Positions 1 through 10,985 of a DNA stretch of 64,000 nt are shown here, piece after piece. The position numbers were made by a program, and so were the translations under genes. The notes below the pieces were generated by a model. The model worked only from the letters and a program-made list of their open reading frames with translations. It was not told where the DNA came from and ran no database searches. The stretch is from positions 14,632,001-14,696,000 of the forward strand of contig JBHGNT010000015.1 in the NCBI GenBank assembly GCA_043228905.1, written 5' to 3'. Within the stretch, counting starts at the first letter, position 1. Every line of letters starts with the position of its first letter. Origin of the DNA: Azolla caroliniana. Taxonomy: Eukaryota; Polypodiophyta.

Positions 1-20
1 CCCTCCCTCCCTCCCTCCCT
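1..20. repeat. (CCCT)n simple repeat
   Basis: Five CCCT units at the left edge of the window. The next ~400 bases, to about 430, hold no gene or repeat I can recognise. Confidence 0.9.
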
Positions 21-439
21 TGCTTTCAAAGTGCATTGGCGATGCAGACTTCTCTCCTCGCAACCCGATGACATTGCGTAGGTATGTATGCATCATCACA
101 CTCCATCTCTTCGAAATATACTATGCGCCAGACACTTCGTCACAATCGTGCTATGTCGCGCTGGTTGGTTGAAAACGTTATAATTTAAGAGTTGTCTTCA
201 CGTTATATTGTTGCACATATATAAATAGATAACTTTGCCACCGTTGTGGGGAGATTAAGGTCGACATTTGCAAGCATCAGGTAAAGCTTCTCATAAACTC
301 CAAGATCATGAGGCACCTTGAACTAAACCGGGTCCTAAACCAGTTTAGCCAAGATGATTGAGCTTTGAACGACTTGGTAACCGGTTTGAGCAAATCCCAA
401 ACCGAGCTCAAACTGATTAAGGAAGCTCAATAAAAATAA

Positions 440-1075
440 AATAAACATAGATAAAAGAGTTTTAGTATGGTACAAAAGATGTTATGGTGTGGCATATTCT
501 ATAAAGGAAATGACTATATGCTAGCACTAGTTTCATTTTCATCAAGCCTCTCAAAAAGGAGCGTGAGGTCAAAGGGTTTCGATGTAAGTGTGGCTCGTGG
601 TCTCGAGGTAAAAGGTATCCCAACCATAGCTTCTAGGCGGCGTAACTCAAGCTCCCTTATATACTTAATTGCTTTTGCGTAACAGTGACTTTGAGGCCCG
701 ATATTCGAGGGCATTTGGTTGTTCTTTGGTCTTTTGCTTCATCAAGGGAGAGGTCGAGTGGTGCAGGTGTGTCCACATTCATTGTCCCCCCTGGTCCTTG
801 AAAATTTTCCGTGGTTACATGTTGGTGATATATTAGAAAGGTTATGGTTAACATTTTGTAGCTTATTCTCTTTCTATGTTGTTTTAGCTCTAAGATATAC
901 CTACCTAGTGTCTTTATATCCGAGATATCTAATAGTTGGGAGGGAGTTGGGAGAGGGTGGTAGGGGGTCGTAGTATGTCTTGGTATTTTCCCTTATCTCA
1001 ACGTAAGCCGGATACTTGCATGTAAAGTGGGATTCATCCTCTATTTCTATGTGACATAATCTACATATTCGTTGT
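440..1075 (-). pseudogene. LINE C-terminal tail, copy A
   Basis: On the minus strand this decayed stretch translates in pieces to the same protein tail as the plus-strand copy near 6.8-7.4 kb. Shared blocks include RTTKCPR, MNVDTP, KPFDL and LLFERL. Nucleotide similarity runs beyond the coding part on both sides, from the methionine-rich segment upstream to the AAACTAG...GTCATTTCC 3' untranslated stretch. Frameshifts and stops break the frame several times. Its neighbourhood gives no start codon or upstream reverse transcriptase, so it is a 5'-truncated LINE end. The family assignment rests on copy B, where reverse transcriptase precedes the tail. Confidence 0.65.
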
Positions 1076-1114
1076 TAATGATGAAAATCCATTGGACGAA
1101 ATAAATAAGGAAGA

Positions 1115-1200
1115 TATATTTGCTTAACTCAATTGGTGAAAGCATGTGTTATCCATGAGAGGGCAAAGGTTTGAATCTTACTTGGACAATAGAATATTAA
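1115..1200 (+). mobile_element. tRNA-related SINE-like head
   Basis: An A-box-like block (AACTCAATTGGTGAAAGC) lies about 40 bases before a B-box-like block (GGTTTGAATC), the spacing of an internal RNA polymerase III promoter in tRNA-derived SINEs. It does not fold as an intact tRNA by eye and no target duplication was found. It could also be a decayed tRNA pseudogene. Confidence 0.4.
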
Positions 1201-1980
1201 GTGGATAAATGAATGTGATTGTAGACATTATGATTACCTTTTTGCTAGCATTAGGCGTTAAGAGGAAAAAGTAGTGCATGCAAGTGAAAAATAAAAAAGC
1301 ACGGCGAGTGCTAAAATAAAATAAATACCAAGAGGGAAAAGAATGGTGGGTGCTAAAATAAATAAATAAACACCCACTAATTTTGTTCATGAGAGAACCT
1401 CTTGAACACTATAAAAAGGGGATGAGAGCTCATTGGTGGGAGACGTGGAAGCACTAATGAGTTCTGAATAGAGAGCTAGGGTTGCGAATCAAGAAGGTGT
1501 ACAAGACCAACTTCAACCAGAGGTGACGTGACCGTCGTTTGTTGGGATGTTGCACCAAGGATCTCCCCTTTAAAGCTCTACTCGTGAACTTATCTTCTCC
1601 GATTTTCTTTTTCTTTTCTTTTTCTTCTTCTTCTCCTCAACATACTTGAGATCTTAGGATTTTATCTTCTTCTTCATAAATTTTAGGGTTTTTTGTTTTT
1701 CTTTTATTTTTGAAAATTTACCACAGTTGTAATGATTTACCCCAAAATCTTGTAAACCTTATTTTATAAAGGGAATTTCTTTCTTTATCCAACGTTTTCA
1801 GCCTAAAAAGTGGCCAAGCTAGACTTAATATTATGTCCATTCGTAATATTATGTTCTTTGGGTTAATCACATGTTTTGTTCTTAACCTCGCGCTTTAATC
1901 ATTATTGTTTCCTTATCTTCGTACCTTTGACTCTGCGTTACTATTGACTTCGTCTTACCTTCGACTTTGTCTTTGATGAA
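1200..1980. other. Non-coding stretch with a TATA-like site
   Basis: No supported gene. A TATAAAAA box at 1410-1417 is followed by an untranslated-leader-like, T/C-rich sequence, as seen in LTRs, but no partner LTR or terminal repeat was found. The last ~80 bases (1900-1980) contain degenerate CTTCGACTTTGTC units like the array at 3.9-4.25 kb. Confidence 0.35.
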
Positions 1981-1984
1981 GTAC

Positions 1985-3645
1985 CAGGAGCCTCCTAGAG
2001 ATTTTCCGGGCATCGGCCCGCAAATGTCAGTGTGCACGAGCTCTAGGGATTGTCGTATTGTCTCATAGTGGAGAGAGTGTCAACTTCGGGTCCGTTTCCA
2101 GTAGCAACAATGCTAGCAAAAGTCCATCTTTGTCTGGAGTTTGGGGATGTAGCTGATCGCCATTAGCCTATCTAGTTCGACTTGGGACATGTAGCCGAGT
2201 TAGCCATGCCATAAGTTCAAATTTGACGATTCGGCTACGTTCAGGGCCCCTTCTGGACTGATCGCCATCAATGGGTACAAGTTATTGTGTGTGTATCCAC
2301 ATCCGATTTTCTTGTTCCCCCGGCTGATCGTCCATGTCGACTCATTGAGAGTCGTTCGATACCCGTCTTCGGCTAACATGCCGATGGAGACCAAACTCGT
2401 AACCTAGGTACATGTCGGACATAGCGTAGGATGATCGTATTGCTGTTTGGAAATTGAATTGGTACTTCGCTGATTCCGGCGATTTTGCATTCCTGCCCAC
2501 TGCCAAGTCAGACAGTGTCGTCGGCTCCGGTCTAATAGTCTAAAAACCATTAGATATCTGGGGTCACGTGAAATGTGGCATCGGAATCTAGCAGCCACGT
2601 TCGTGTGTCCTACACATTTGTAAAGGACTTCTCCGATAATTGAGTCCTCTAGATAGAGGATTTCTCTTGATCGGGAGTTGACAACATTGATTTGGTTGCT
2701 GACTGGAGAATGATTCGAGTAAGATTGTCCTTGTGTTCGATCGAATAGTCAACTATTCTCCTTTCTCTTTATTGACCAGTCTTTCTGTTGACTAGATTGA
2801 CTGTTCCTTGACTTTGATGGCTGTCGATCTTCCCTCCTTCTCGGTCGATTGGTGTTTCGACCTGTTCTTTCGGCTTGTTCTCTCAATTAGTTGGTTCGTC
2901 CGATTGACTCAGTTGAGTAGTGGGCTTCTGTCGATTCATCGATGGTGAGTCCCATCGATTTTCGCCGAATGTCCTTAGTGAGGACTTGTCTGATTGTCTC
3001 ATCCACATTGAGATTTGGACAACTATTGGCGAATGTCATGCAGAATACCTCCCAACTCGCTGACAAACTCAAAAGGAGGGCAAGGGCTTTAACTTTTTCT
3101 TCGAAGTTAATCCCTTGAGAGGAGAGTTCGGAAAACACCCGACTGAAGGTATTGATGTGGGAGGTCACTAGATCCTTCTCTCTCATCTTCATGTTAAATA
3201 AATGTCGAATCAATATTAGCTTTGATGAGGACTTTTTCTCATACACAGCCTGGAGTTTCTCCCACAAAGATAATGTTGTCTCCTTTGCCATGCTGAAATA
3301 GTCATTCTCGGCTAGATGCATATGAGTGGTTGATCTGGCTATCTTGTCCATAGATTGTCATTCTTCAACAAACATTGAAGCCGGCTTGGTATTGTGCCAA
3401 ATGGCTTCAACTTGTTGTCGGATGATAAGAAAATTCTACATCATCTCTTTCTAGAGGGCGAAGTTCTTCCTGTCAAACTTCTGGATTTCCACATTCGTGT
3501 CAGAAAATGTCGCCATTTTTTGAAACTAGATGTTGTTGATCTAATCTTTTCTCTTAGTCGGATAACTACTTTTTCAGCTTTCTGTTGTTCTTTGCCGCCG
3601 GACAACAAGGTCGCTTTGATACCACTTGTTGTATATAATATGTAG
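1985..3645 (-). pseudogene. Ty1/Copia element remnant, gag to integrase
   Basis: Read on the minus strand from 3645 downwards, the first part is a Copia gag of the UBN2 type. The longest open piece is 2887-3351, about 154 residues, and includes SLWEKLQAVYEKKS and the usual LLxSLSxSWE-like block. Further down, in shifting frames, come a GAG-pre-integrase block (LWHG...LGYMSQVELDRL) and the first residues of integrase (LELVHTDICGPMP). The sequence stops abruptly near 1985, so the rest of integrase, reverse transcriptase and the 3' LTR are missing. Several stops and frameshifts make it non-functional. The order gag, then integrase start, with an initiator-Met primer site and LTR at the right side, identifies the superfamily. 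Confidence 0.8.
3613..3624 (-). other. Primer binding site of the Copia remnant
   Basis: The minus strand reads TGGTATCAAAGC, one mismatch from TGGTATCAGAGC, the standard primer site complementary to the 3' end of initiator methionine tRNA. It sits two to three bases inside the LTR at 3627, as expected for the 5' end of a minus-strand element. Confidence 0.75.
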
Positions 3646-3893
3646 AAGAAGATGTGAGGACCTGCAAGTTAATGTGTTAAGTGAACAACATGTACACAAT
3701 AGAAAGATAGAGTATGCACAATACACAAGAAGTAAGAAGTAAGATAGACAATGTAAGCTATGTTATTCTCTTCTATAAAACTCTCTCTCTGCTATTTACA
3801 ATGTTACAATTGGGCTTATATACTCAAGCCCTAACTTGAACGTGTTCACTCTTAAGGATACAAATTGGAAGGAGTTGGTCTTTTATGCCAACA
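3627..3893 (-). mobile_element. 5' LTR of the Copia remnant
   Basis: Begins TGTTGTATAT and ends GCCAACA, giving the TG...CA ends of an LTR, directly next to a primer binding site. Length about 267 bp, short for Copia. The second LTR is absent because the element is truncated near 1985. The outer boundary is inferred from the TG/CA rule and the change to minisatellite sequence. Confidence 0.6.
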
Positions 3894-3894
3894 A

Positions 3895-4250
3895 CCTTAT
3901 CTTTGACTCTGTCCTACGGTCTTCAACTCTGCCTTACCTTTGACTTTGCCTACTCTTCGACTCTACCTAACCTTCAACTTGACTCTTCCTAACCTTTGAC
4001 TTTGCCTTCCCTTTGACTCTATCTTCCCTTGGACTCCATCTTCCTTTCGACTCAAGAGAGGTTTCAACTCCGACTCTGCCTTACAATCCACTTTGTCAAG
4101 CCTTCAACTCTATCTTCCTTTTGACTCTAGAGAGGTTTTGACTCTATCTTCCCTTCGACTCTATTGTGCTTTTAACTCAAGAGAAGTTCCGACTTTGACG
4201 AGCCTTTGAGTCTGAAGAGCCCTGGGCTTTCAATAGCTTTTGAGTCACCT
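3895..4250. repeat. Degenerate TTCGACTCTGCCT minisatellite
   Basis: About 20 imperfect units of roughly 13-20 bases built on YTTYGACTYTRYCTTCC. Similar units lie on the other side of the Copia remnant (1900-1980), so the Copia element probably inserted into this array. Confidence 0.7.
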
Positions 4251-4319
4251 AATGTCCCATCCTCTTTGATTCAAGTCCATGGTGGTCCCTCTCAAATTTT
4301 ACACGCACGCGCATAACTT

Positions 4320-5090
4320 TGTGACATAAATGTGGTGAACCCGCCGTGAAAGGAGCGTCAAGAGAGGATGGTTACCCAAAATGAAGACTTTGCTTTGGTG
4401 ATGGCGAGAATGATGATGTAGATGAAAAGGGAAAGGGAAGTCGTGCAATGTGGGGTTGAAAGACTTGTATACACATTTGTGTGGACAATTTCAGGGTGCC
4501 AATGTTAACGATTATTTGGATAAATACAACAATGTGATGCTTCAAGAGAATGTAGGCAAGTTAACGAAATGGAAGTACTTCAATGGAGTGGTATCCTCTG
4601 CTCTACATACACAAATTATAGAACTTCATGAGGCCCATACATCATGGGATATTTTCCAAATGACATTACTAAAAGACTTCGAGGACGAGGATGTGACCGC
4701 CATAAGTTGCTACAAGTAGGTCGTGCAAGAGTGCTTTTGTTAAGAGTCTAATACTAATCAATGGAAGAATATATCAAGGTGTATGAGAGCTTCAAAGAAA
4801 AGATCATTGCTAAAGACAAGTTGGGGAGGGTGCCAATGTTGAAGAGTAAAGATGACAATACAACAAGCACTCAAGTAGAATGTGATTAACTTAGAAGTAC
4901 TGTATGCAAAAGGTGTACAATATAAGGAGATGAAGTATGATGAAGAACTCAAATATGATGTCAGGTTAGTTTGAGAATGTAGGAGTGTATGAGGTGGTAT
5001 AAGGGTAAAACACGTCAAAGGGGTTGTCGTATTTGTGAGTGAGGATAAATATATGTGTGAACACATATGCACAATTATGTGCATGTGACA
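4320..5090 (+). pseudogene. Retrotransposon gag-like remnant
   Basis: A short open frame at 4450-4719 (89 codons) is rich in charged and aromatic residues. Its pattern (FQGANVNDYLDKYNNVML ... WKYFNGVV) resembles the helical core of LTR-retrotransposon gag proteins. The flanking sequence contains stops. No zinc knuckle, protease or reverse transcriptase follows. At 5090-5180 a U3-like stretch with a TATATAAACC box (about 5131) suggests an LTR. I cannot name the family; gag identity is inference from composition and surroundings. Confidence 0.35.
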
Positions 5091-5231
5091 AGACAGTAAC
5101 GGTCATATTATTAACCGTTACATTATGTACTATATAAACCCCTTATGGGCCATGTAATGCAATATAGTTTTTCCCCTCTCATTTTGTGTCTCATTGTTTT
5201 TTCTTTCCTTTTCTCTCTCCATCACACATAA

Positions 5232-5280
5232 CCCCCTTGGGAGGGGGGTGGACTCGTTCGAGGCTTCATCCCCCACCCAT
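5232..5280. other. GC-rich hairpin, copy A
   Basis: ACCCCCTTGGGAGGGGGGTGG is followed by an imperfect complementary arm (CTTCATCCCCC) and then ACCCATAA. The same arrangement occurs at 23030-23082 after an unrelated-looking upstream sequence. Both are preceded by pyrimidine-rich DNA. Confidence 0.6.
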
Positions 5281-5284
5281 AACA

Positions 5285-5450
5285 GAGAACGAGCATGTCA
5301 TATTGTGGCAATTTCCAAAATTTTATTCTAAATAACTTGTTAGACTGAAATTTTGGCAACATCCTTGTTTGCAACTCCAACGAATATGCCCTAAACCACA
5401 ACCATATAAAAATTGTTAGTGGTGAGTTTTAAAAGAAAACAAATAATTGG

Positions 5451-5484
<34 letters not shown>

Positions 5485-5735
5485 TAAAAAATCTAGTGCT
5501 AATATGTTGAATCTAAAAAGCATAAAAACTAAAAATTATTCTAAGAATTGGGACCAAAAAAGTCAATCATCACTTCTCCTAAAAAATGAAATTTACATTT
5601 CATGGGAATTTATTTGAATAAAAAAAACATAGACACACATAGCCTCTCACTAGTATTTCTCCCTCCTCTTATCAAGTGCATCTGAGGTTGTCAATGCATA
5701 TGTCGAGGTAGAGGTGTACGGAAATAGCTTCACTA
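5285..5735. other. No gene; AT-rich with (TA)n
   Basis: Nothing coding is recognisable. A (TA)n microsatellite of about 30 bases lies at 5452-5482. Confidence 0.6.
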
Positions 5736-5739
5736 AAAA

Positions 5740-5761
5740 GATCTCTCTCTCTCTCTCTCTA
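5740..5761. repeat. (CT)n microsatellite
   Basis: Eleven CT units immediately in front of the LINE fragment; the LINE reading frame starts within a few bases of its end. Confidence 0.9.
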
Positions 5762-7400
5762 TGCCGATGACATAGTTTTGCCCTCGACGTCTGAACACGA
5801 CCTACAAAAGCACCTTAATGCCCTAGATGACTTTTGCACACAAGGAGGTTTGCTAGTGAATCTAACAAAAACTAAAGTCCTTATCTTTCACACATCGTCT
5901 TGAGTTAGGAGTAAGTGTCACCTACTCCTATCTCATAAACCAGTCGAGGTAGTTGGATCATATGTATATTTGGGAGTCACTTTTAGTGCTGGTTTAGGTA
6001 AATTCTCGATGACCCAAGCAACCAAAGATAGGCTAACGAGAGGGTATGCATCCCTCTCACTCTTAGAGAGACAATGCCACTAGGCATACTTTCAAGAGCC
6101 ACGGACTAAGGGATGGCTCTTTGACTCATTAGTGAACCCTTCACTCATGTATGCATCAGTAGTATGGGCTCCAGGTCTACTGTGCTTCATGTGGACACAA
6201 TTAGAGAGACCTTTGGTGATAATGTTATCGACAATACCACATGACATTATTAGAGTAGAGTTCAGTCTGCCCCCAATGGGCCCCCAATGTTAGTAGAAGC
6301 ACTCTTACAATTGGTAGTTTTTATTCATAGGATACACAACCAACCACAAGATAGGATATCCCGTCAAGCTTTTGAGGCATCCCGATCCCTATATGAGTCT
6401 GGAGATAGTAGCTCTTAGTATAGCATTGTAGTGCATTGGTTACTTGCAAATTGCATAGACATTGATAACCTACCTCCCCTTAAGTACAACCATGGGACTG
6501 ATCAAACTTTAATATCTCATGAGGACCATAATAAAGTAATACGCCAAGAAATATGGCAAATTTTTACATGATATAAATGGATCACCCCATGAGAGTCACT
6601 CCCATCTAAAATGTTGTACTATAAGGAACACTTCATGCACTTCTCTAAGCTAGGTTTTATCACACAACCAAAATATCTAGATACATTCTTGACGAATGCA
6701 CTAAGGGTGACCATTGGACAACTTAGGATATCATCTCACCAACTTGAGATTGAGAATGGTCGTACTAATGGAGTCCCTAGAAAGGAAAGGCTATGTAGGT
6801 TAGTTATGTCACATAGAGATAGAGGATGGGTATCACTTTACATGCAAGTGTCCAACTTATGCCGAGATAAGGGCGAAATACCAAAACATACTAGGACCCT
6901 CTCCCACCCTCTCCAAACTATTAGATACCCTGGATATAAAGAGACTAGTAGGTATATCTTAGAGCTAAAACAACATAGGGAGGAAAAACTACAAAATGTT
7001 AACCATAATAATTTTAATATTCACCAACATGTAACTAATACAAATTTTCAAGAACAAGAGGAGATGATGAATGTGGACACACCTACACCACTTAGCCTCT
7101 CTCTTGAGGAAGTAGAAATGCAAAGAACAACCAAATGCCCTCGGATGTCGGGCTTCAAAGCAACTCGACGTGGAGTAGAAACAATTAAGAAGATAAGGGA
7201 ACATGAGCTACGCCGCCTAACAACTATGGTTATGGTATCTTTTACATTGGGACCACGGGCCACCTCCACATCGAAACCCTTTGACCTCCCGCTTCTTTTC
7301 GAGAGACTTGGATGGAAATGAAACTAGGCCTAGTATAAAGTCATTTCCTTATAGAACATGTTCTTTTTGCTAGAGCTCTTTAACTTACGTTCTATTTTAT
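5757..7400 (+). pseudogene. LINE reverse-transcriptase C-terminus and tail, copy B
   Basis: The frame opens at the catalytic YADD box of a non-LTR reverse transcriptase (YADDIVLPSTSEHDLQ), followed by the expected NLTKTKVL and VYLGVTFS blocks. After several stops in the thumb/connection region, a 236-codon open frame at 6611-7321 carries the distal part with an LRISSHQLEIENGR motif. That motif resembles the LRxSSHxLxxExGR motif in the LINE at 20-23 kb. The last 120 residues match copy A at 440-1075. It is 5'-truncated at YADD and disabled by stops. The family looks like the same broad clade as the 20-kb LINE; I would not name it more precisely. Confidence 0.75.
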
Positions 7401-7788
7401 TTTATTTTATTTTTATTTTTACTTTTGATGAATGGGTAAATACTCCATTTTTGTTGTAAACCAATTGTCTCATGGGCCAATTTTGGTATTAGAAGACATT
7501 AATATATCTTTCTTCTCTCTCTCTCTCATGTTTTCTCATTTCTTCTCTCGCATCATGTAAGTAAGTCTTTTCTCTTTGCTTCTCTTTCCCTTCTAACGAC
7601 ACTTCAAACCCTTCTTCTCCTCTACAATGTCATGGTTTGCAACAGTTTACGTGCTTTTCTTCAAACCCTTCTCCTCTTTTATCCATAGTCTATGTACCCT
7701 GCTTTTGGTGTCCTACCACAACCTCTACAATGATGTGCACTGTTGCAACGACCTCTACTTGCGGTGTCTTGTCATAACCTCGAAGCGT
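7400..7788. other. LINE 3' flank, no gene
   Basis: T/A-rich untranslated sequence of the LINE, then unrecognised sequence. The part at 7700-7788 (RCAACAACCTCTACAATGA pattern) resembles 10120-10230, suggesting a dispersed repeat next to both LTR pieces. Confidence 0.4.
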
Positions 7789-8110
7789 TGTCGTGAAGAT
7801 TTTCGGCAATAGTGTGAAAATTGCGAGGAACATACAAAATCGAGTGTGGTTCTTCAGACACGATATGAAATAATAATAATAAAGATACTATTTTAGATTA
7901 GTTTAAAATCTTGGTACGAAAAGATGGATGTCTTCAAGAGCTTTCGAATGCATTTTACTACACGTGAAACAGACAACTAAGTGTCAAGTTATGTGAGTGT
8001 GAAGTTTGAGAAGAAGAAAAGGAAAACAAAACTGTGAGATATCCCACATAGATAGGACAACATCAAGATTCCAGATTATATAAGTAGAGCCATATCTCTT
8101 TAAATTATAT
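7789..8110 (+). mobile_element. LTR fragment, family 1, left copy
   Basis: Starts TGTCGTGAAGATTTTCGGCA and matches the sequence from 63595 to about 63900 in the same orientation over roughly 310 bases, with small indels. The TG start, a TATATAAGTAGAGCC box near the end of the shared part, and the fact that the 63.6-kb copy interrupts a LINE frame all point to an LTR. No coding region follows here, so it may be a solo or truncated LTR; the right end is undefined. Confidence 0.55.
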
Positions 8111-8299
8111 CTATGTGTTTAGAGCACATAAAGGTTGTGGGTTGTATAACTTATATAGACGAATGAATGTGGCCATAGGTTGACCCATGCGTGAAGTTCT
8201 TAATATTCGACATCCGTAATATTCGAGAATACAAAATGACCCCAAGAATATTACAGAACCATTCGTTTATTTATTTATTATTTAAAAAAATAATTTTAT

Positions 8300-8975
8300 A
8301 TATTATATATAAAAATATTATTAGTCTAAGGTCCCATTTTTAATGTCAAGAGAGTAAAAAACGGGGAATTAATGAACCTTTTATTTTTTATTTTTTATTT
8401 TATTAAAAATAAAACAAATACTTTAAAGTTTTTCTATCTATTATAATTTATAAGAATATTATTAGTGTGAGGTCCCCTTTTTAATGTGAGATAAAAATAT
8501 AAAATTTTGTGAGAACCTTTTATTTATTCTATTTATTTTTTGTTTTATTGAAAATTAAAACATATACATCTAAGTTTGATAAATATTATAAAAATATTAT
8601 TAGTGTGAGTTCCCCTTTTTAATGTGAAATAAAAATATGAAATTTATGGGAACCTTTTATTTAGTTTATTTATTTAATTTTCTTTTTATTACAAAATAAA
8701 ACAAATACATTTAAGTTTTATATATATTATAAAAATATTATTAGTACAAGGTTCCCTTTTAATAACGGATAAAAATATCAATTTTTGTGGGACAGTAAAG
8801 TGGGAAATTAATGAACCTTTTATTTATTATTTATTATTATTTTATATTTATTAAAAATAAAACAAATACATTTAAGTTTTAAGTTTTCCATTTCTTATAT
8901 AAAAATATTATTTAGTGTAAGCCTCCTTTTTAATGTCAAGTTAAATATCCCATATTTAATGTGAAAGTCTCTTTG
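8300..8975. repeat. AT-rich tandem array, ~140-bp units
   Basis: The anchor AAAATATTATTAGTGTRAGGT recurs at about 8311, 8452, 8590, 8731 and 8901, giving periods of 141, 138, 141 and 170 bases. Each unit also holds CCTTTTTAATGT, ACCTTTTATTTA and AAAATAAAACAAATACATTTAAG blocks. No gene. Confidence 0.85.
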
Positions 8976-8980
8976 TTATA

Positions 8981-9262
8981 TGATATATATATTAGAAACT
9001 AAAAAGTAGGAACTCCTTTTTTTTTTTTTTTTTTTAACGAATATTTTTTCATGTATTCTTATGCGTATTCGTATGCATTCGTATGGTAACCCCCACAAAT
9101 GAGAATATGTCAATCTATGTATGATATATATATTAGAAACTAAAAAGTAGGAACTCCTTTTTAAAAAAAAAAATTTAATGAATATTTTTTCATGTATTCT
9201 TATGCATATTCGTATGCATTTGTATGGTAACCCCCACGAATGAGAATATGTCAATCTATGAA
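8981..9262. repeat. Two-copy tandem repeat, 141-bp units
   Basis: TGATATATATATTAGAAACT starts at 8981 and again at 9122, and the copies stay highly similar through GAGAATATGTCAATCTATG. Each contains a poly-T/poly-A run and a TATTCGTATGCATTCGTATG block. The period equals that of the adjacent unrelated-looking array. Confidence 0.85.
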
Positions 9263-9289
9263 TGCAGCCACGTTATTCAAATAGGGTTT

Positions 9290-9450
9290 TGGATGGATCT
9301 AGACGCCACCGAACCGGACAGACAAAATCGGGCAGACGGACGAGACGGGACTGGATGCGGATCGAACAAGACTAGATGCGAACTTGATCGGATAAGACGA
9401 GTCGGACGGACATGGACCGGTCGGGTTGGTCGGATAGGTTGATTGTGACA
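9290..9450. repeat. GACGGAC-rich low-complexity stretch
   Basis: Purine-rich, GC-richer than its AT-rich neighbours, built on degenerate CGGAC/GACGA units. Open in several frames on both strands, which is a composition effect rather than coding evidence. Confidence 0.5.
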
Positions 9451-9454
9451 CATG

Positions 9455-9843
9455 TGTCGTGAAGATTTTCGGTGTGAAACGAACAAAATCGTCTATAGGT
9501 TCCATCAGCTCATTGGAGGTCGACTGAAGATGTAATATACAGTTAAACATTTGTAAATACAAGACTAAAGCCTTGTAAAATTTTGTGTGCACCTCCTACA
9601 TAAGAGCCACATGACTTACCACTAAGCTAAGTCATGACTTTAGAGTTATACTTTTATAATTGTACTTTTCATATTTAAAATCTCATACATGAGAGCTTGG
9701 ATGAGTGACATGGCAAACATGCATCGCATGCATTTCATGCATTACGTGCATGTCTTGCACCCTCCCATGCATCATATGCATGGGGGGATCTATAAAAGAA
9801 TGGAGGTCAATCAAGATGGGACTAATGAAGAAATTGGGAAGAA

Positions 9844-9913
<70 letters not shown>

Positions 9914-10104
9914 CAAGTTATCCTAATGGTGATGTATCTTGTCTCTCAAATCTAAAGTCAAGCATTCAATCTTTATCTCAATCTCACTCTCTCTCCATAT
10001 CAATCTCTCTCAATCTATCTTAAATACTTTCTCGCTAAAGCTAGTACAAACTTCGAATCCTTCTGGCCAGGACCCCGACGGTTCCGCCTCACGATCCGCA
10101 CATA
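9455..10104 (+). mobile_element. Possible LTR, family 2
   Basis: Starts with the same TGTCGTGAAGATTTTCGG terminus as the pieces at 7789, 53484 and 63595, then diverges from them. A TATAAAAG box at 9791-9798 follows an upstream region rich in ATGCAT palindromes. The end at about 10104 (CCGCACA) is a guess from the CA rule. No target duplication confirmed. Confidence 0.35.
9845..9911. repeat. (AAT)n microsatellite
   Basis: About 22 AAT units. The polyisoleucine reading frame over it is an artefact of the repeat. Confidence 0.95.
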
Positions 10105-10500
10105 GTGACGGATTTTCATGACAACGTGCTCTATCGCAACAACCTTTGAAATGATGTGTGTTGCTGCAATAACCTCTACAATGACTTGTACTAGTGGTAT
10201 CTTGCCACAATGTCTAGGCATGTTCCGTTGCAACAATCTCCACTATAGGCTCCATTGCATGATCTATGACAAAATTCTCTCCAATAATCTGCACCTTTAC
10301 AATGTGTTCTTTGCCAAGGTTCTCCTTTGGGAGAATAAGTATATCCTCTGGTGGTCTTGTACATATGGAATAATGTTCTGTTGATGTACATGTCTACTAT
10401 GTTTTCTTCATATGCAAGCTATGATATTGCTTCTTGTGTGGCTGGTTTTGCAGTGTTCCGAAGTGTCATACACTCATGCCCTATGTATTCTGTATCAAGA
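10105..10500. other. No gene recognised
   Basis: Short overlapping open frames on both strands, no motif. The first 120 bases resemble 7700-7788. Confidence 0.4.
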
Positions 10501-10985
10501 ACTTGTACAATGTTTACCCTATGTTAGAATTTGTATATCTATGTGAAGCAAAATGTATATGTATTTGTGTTTAATATGTATGTCTGTGTATTTGTGTCTA
10601 TGGACTAGTTCAGTATTCTTTAGCCTACAATGATCCTCAATATGATATATGTATGCCCTACATATTGTGTAAGTTAAGTCTTTTATTTGTTCACCATGCG
10701 ACAAGTATAGGTATTTGTGTAGTAAAATGTATAAGTATTTGTGTCTAATATATGTATGTCTATGGCATGGTTCAACATTCTTTAGCCCACAATGATCCTC
10801 AATATGATGTATGTATGCCTTACCTATTGTGTAAGTTAAGTTGTTTATTTGTTCACCATGCACAAGAATGTGTATGTGTATGTATTGGAACTTGTGTCAT
10901 GTGTATGATTGTATATTTGTGTCTATGGCTTGGTTCGACCTATTCTTTGGAAGTCACATTCCTCATTTCTTCACCATGCATAAGA
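10500..10985. repeat. Tandem repeat, ~163-bp units
   Basis: ACAATGATCCTCAATATGAT occurs at about 10628 and 10791, and GTTTATTTGTTCACCATGC-like blocks at about 10685 and 10848, with a degenerate third unit near 10960. Dominated by TATGTATTTGTGTCTATGG. No gene. 10985-11650 shows nothing further beyond GT-rich sequence. Confidence 0.7.

Noticed and set aside
1115-1200. Functional tRNA gene
   Set aside because: A and B boxes are present but arms do not pair into a cloverleaf and there is no anticodon stem.
8300-9262. CRISPR-like array
   Set aside because: Units are ~140 bp, AT-rich and similar along their whole length, with no unique spacers, and the genome is a plant nuclear one.
9689-9955. 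Open frame with a polyisoleucine tract
   Set aside because: It is the (AAT)n microsatellite read as codons; no domain or conserved neighbour.
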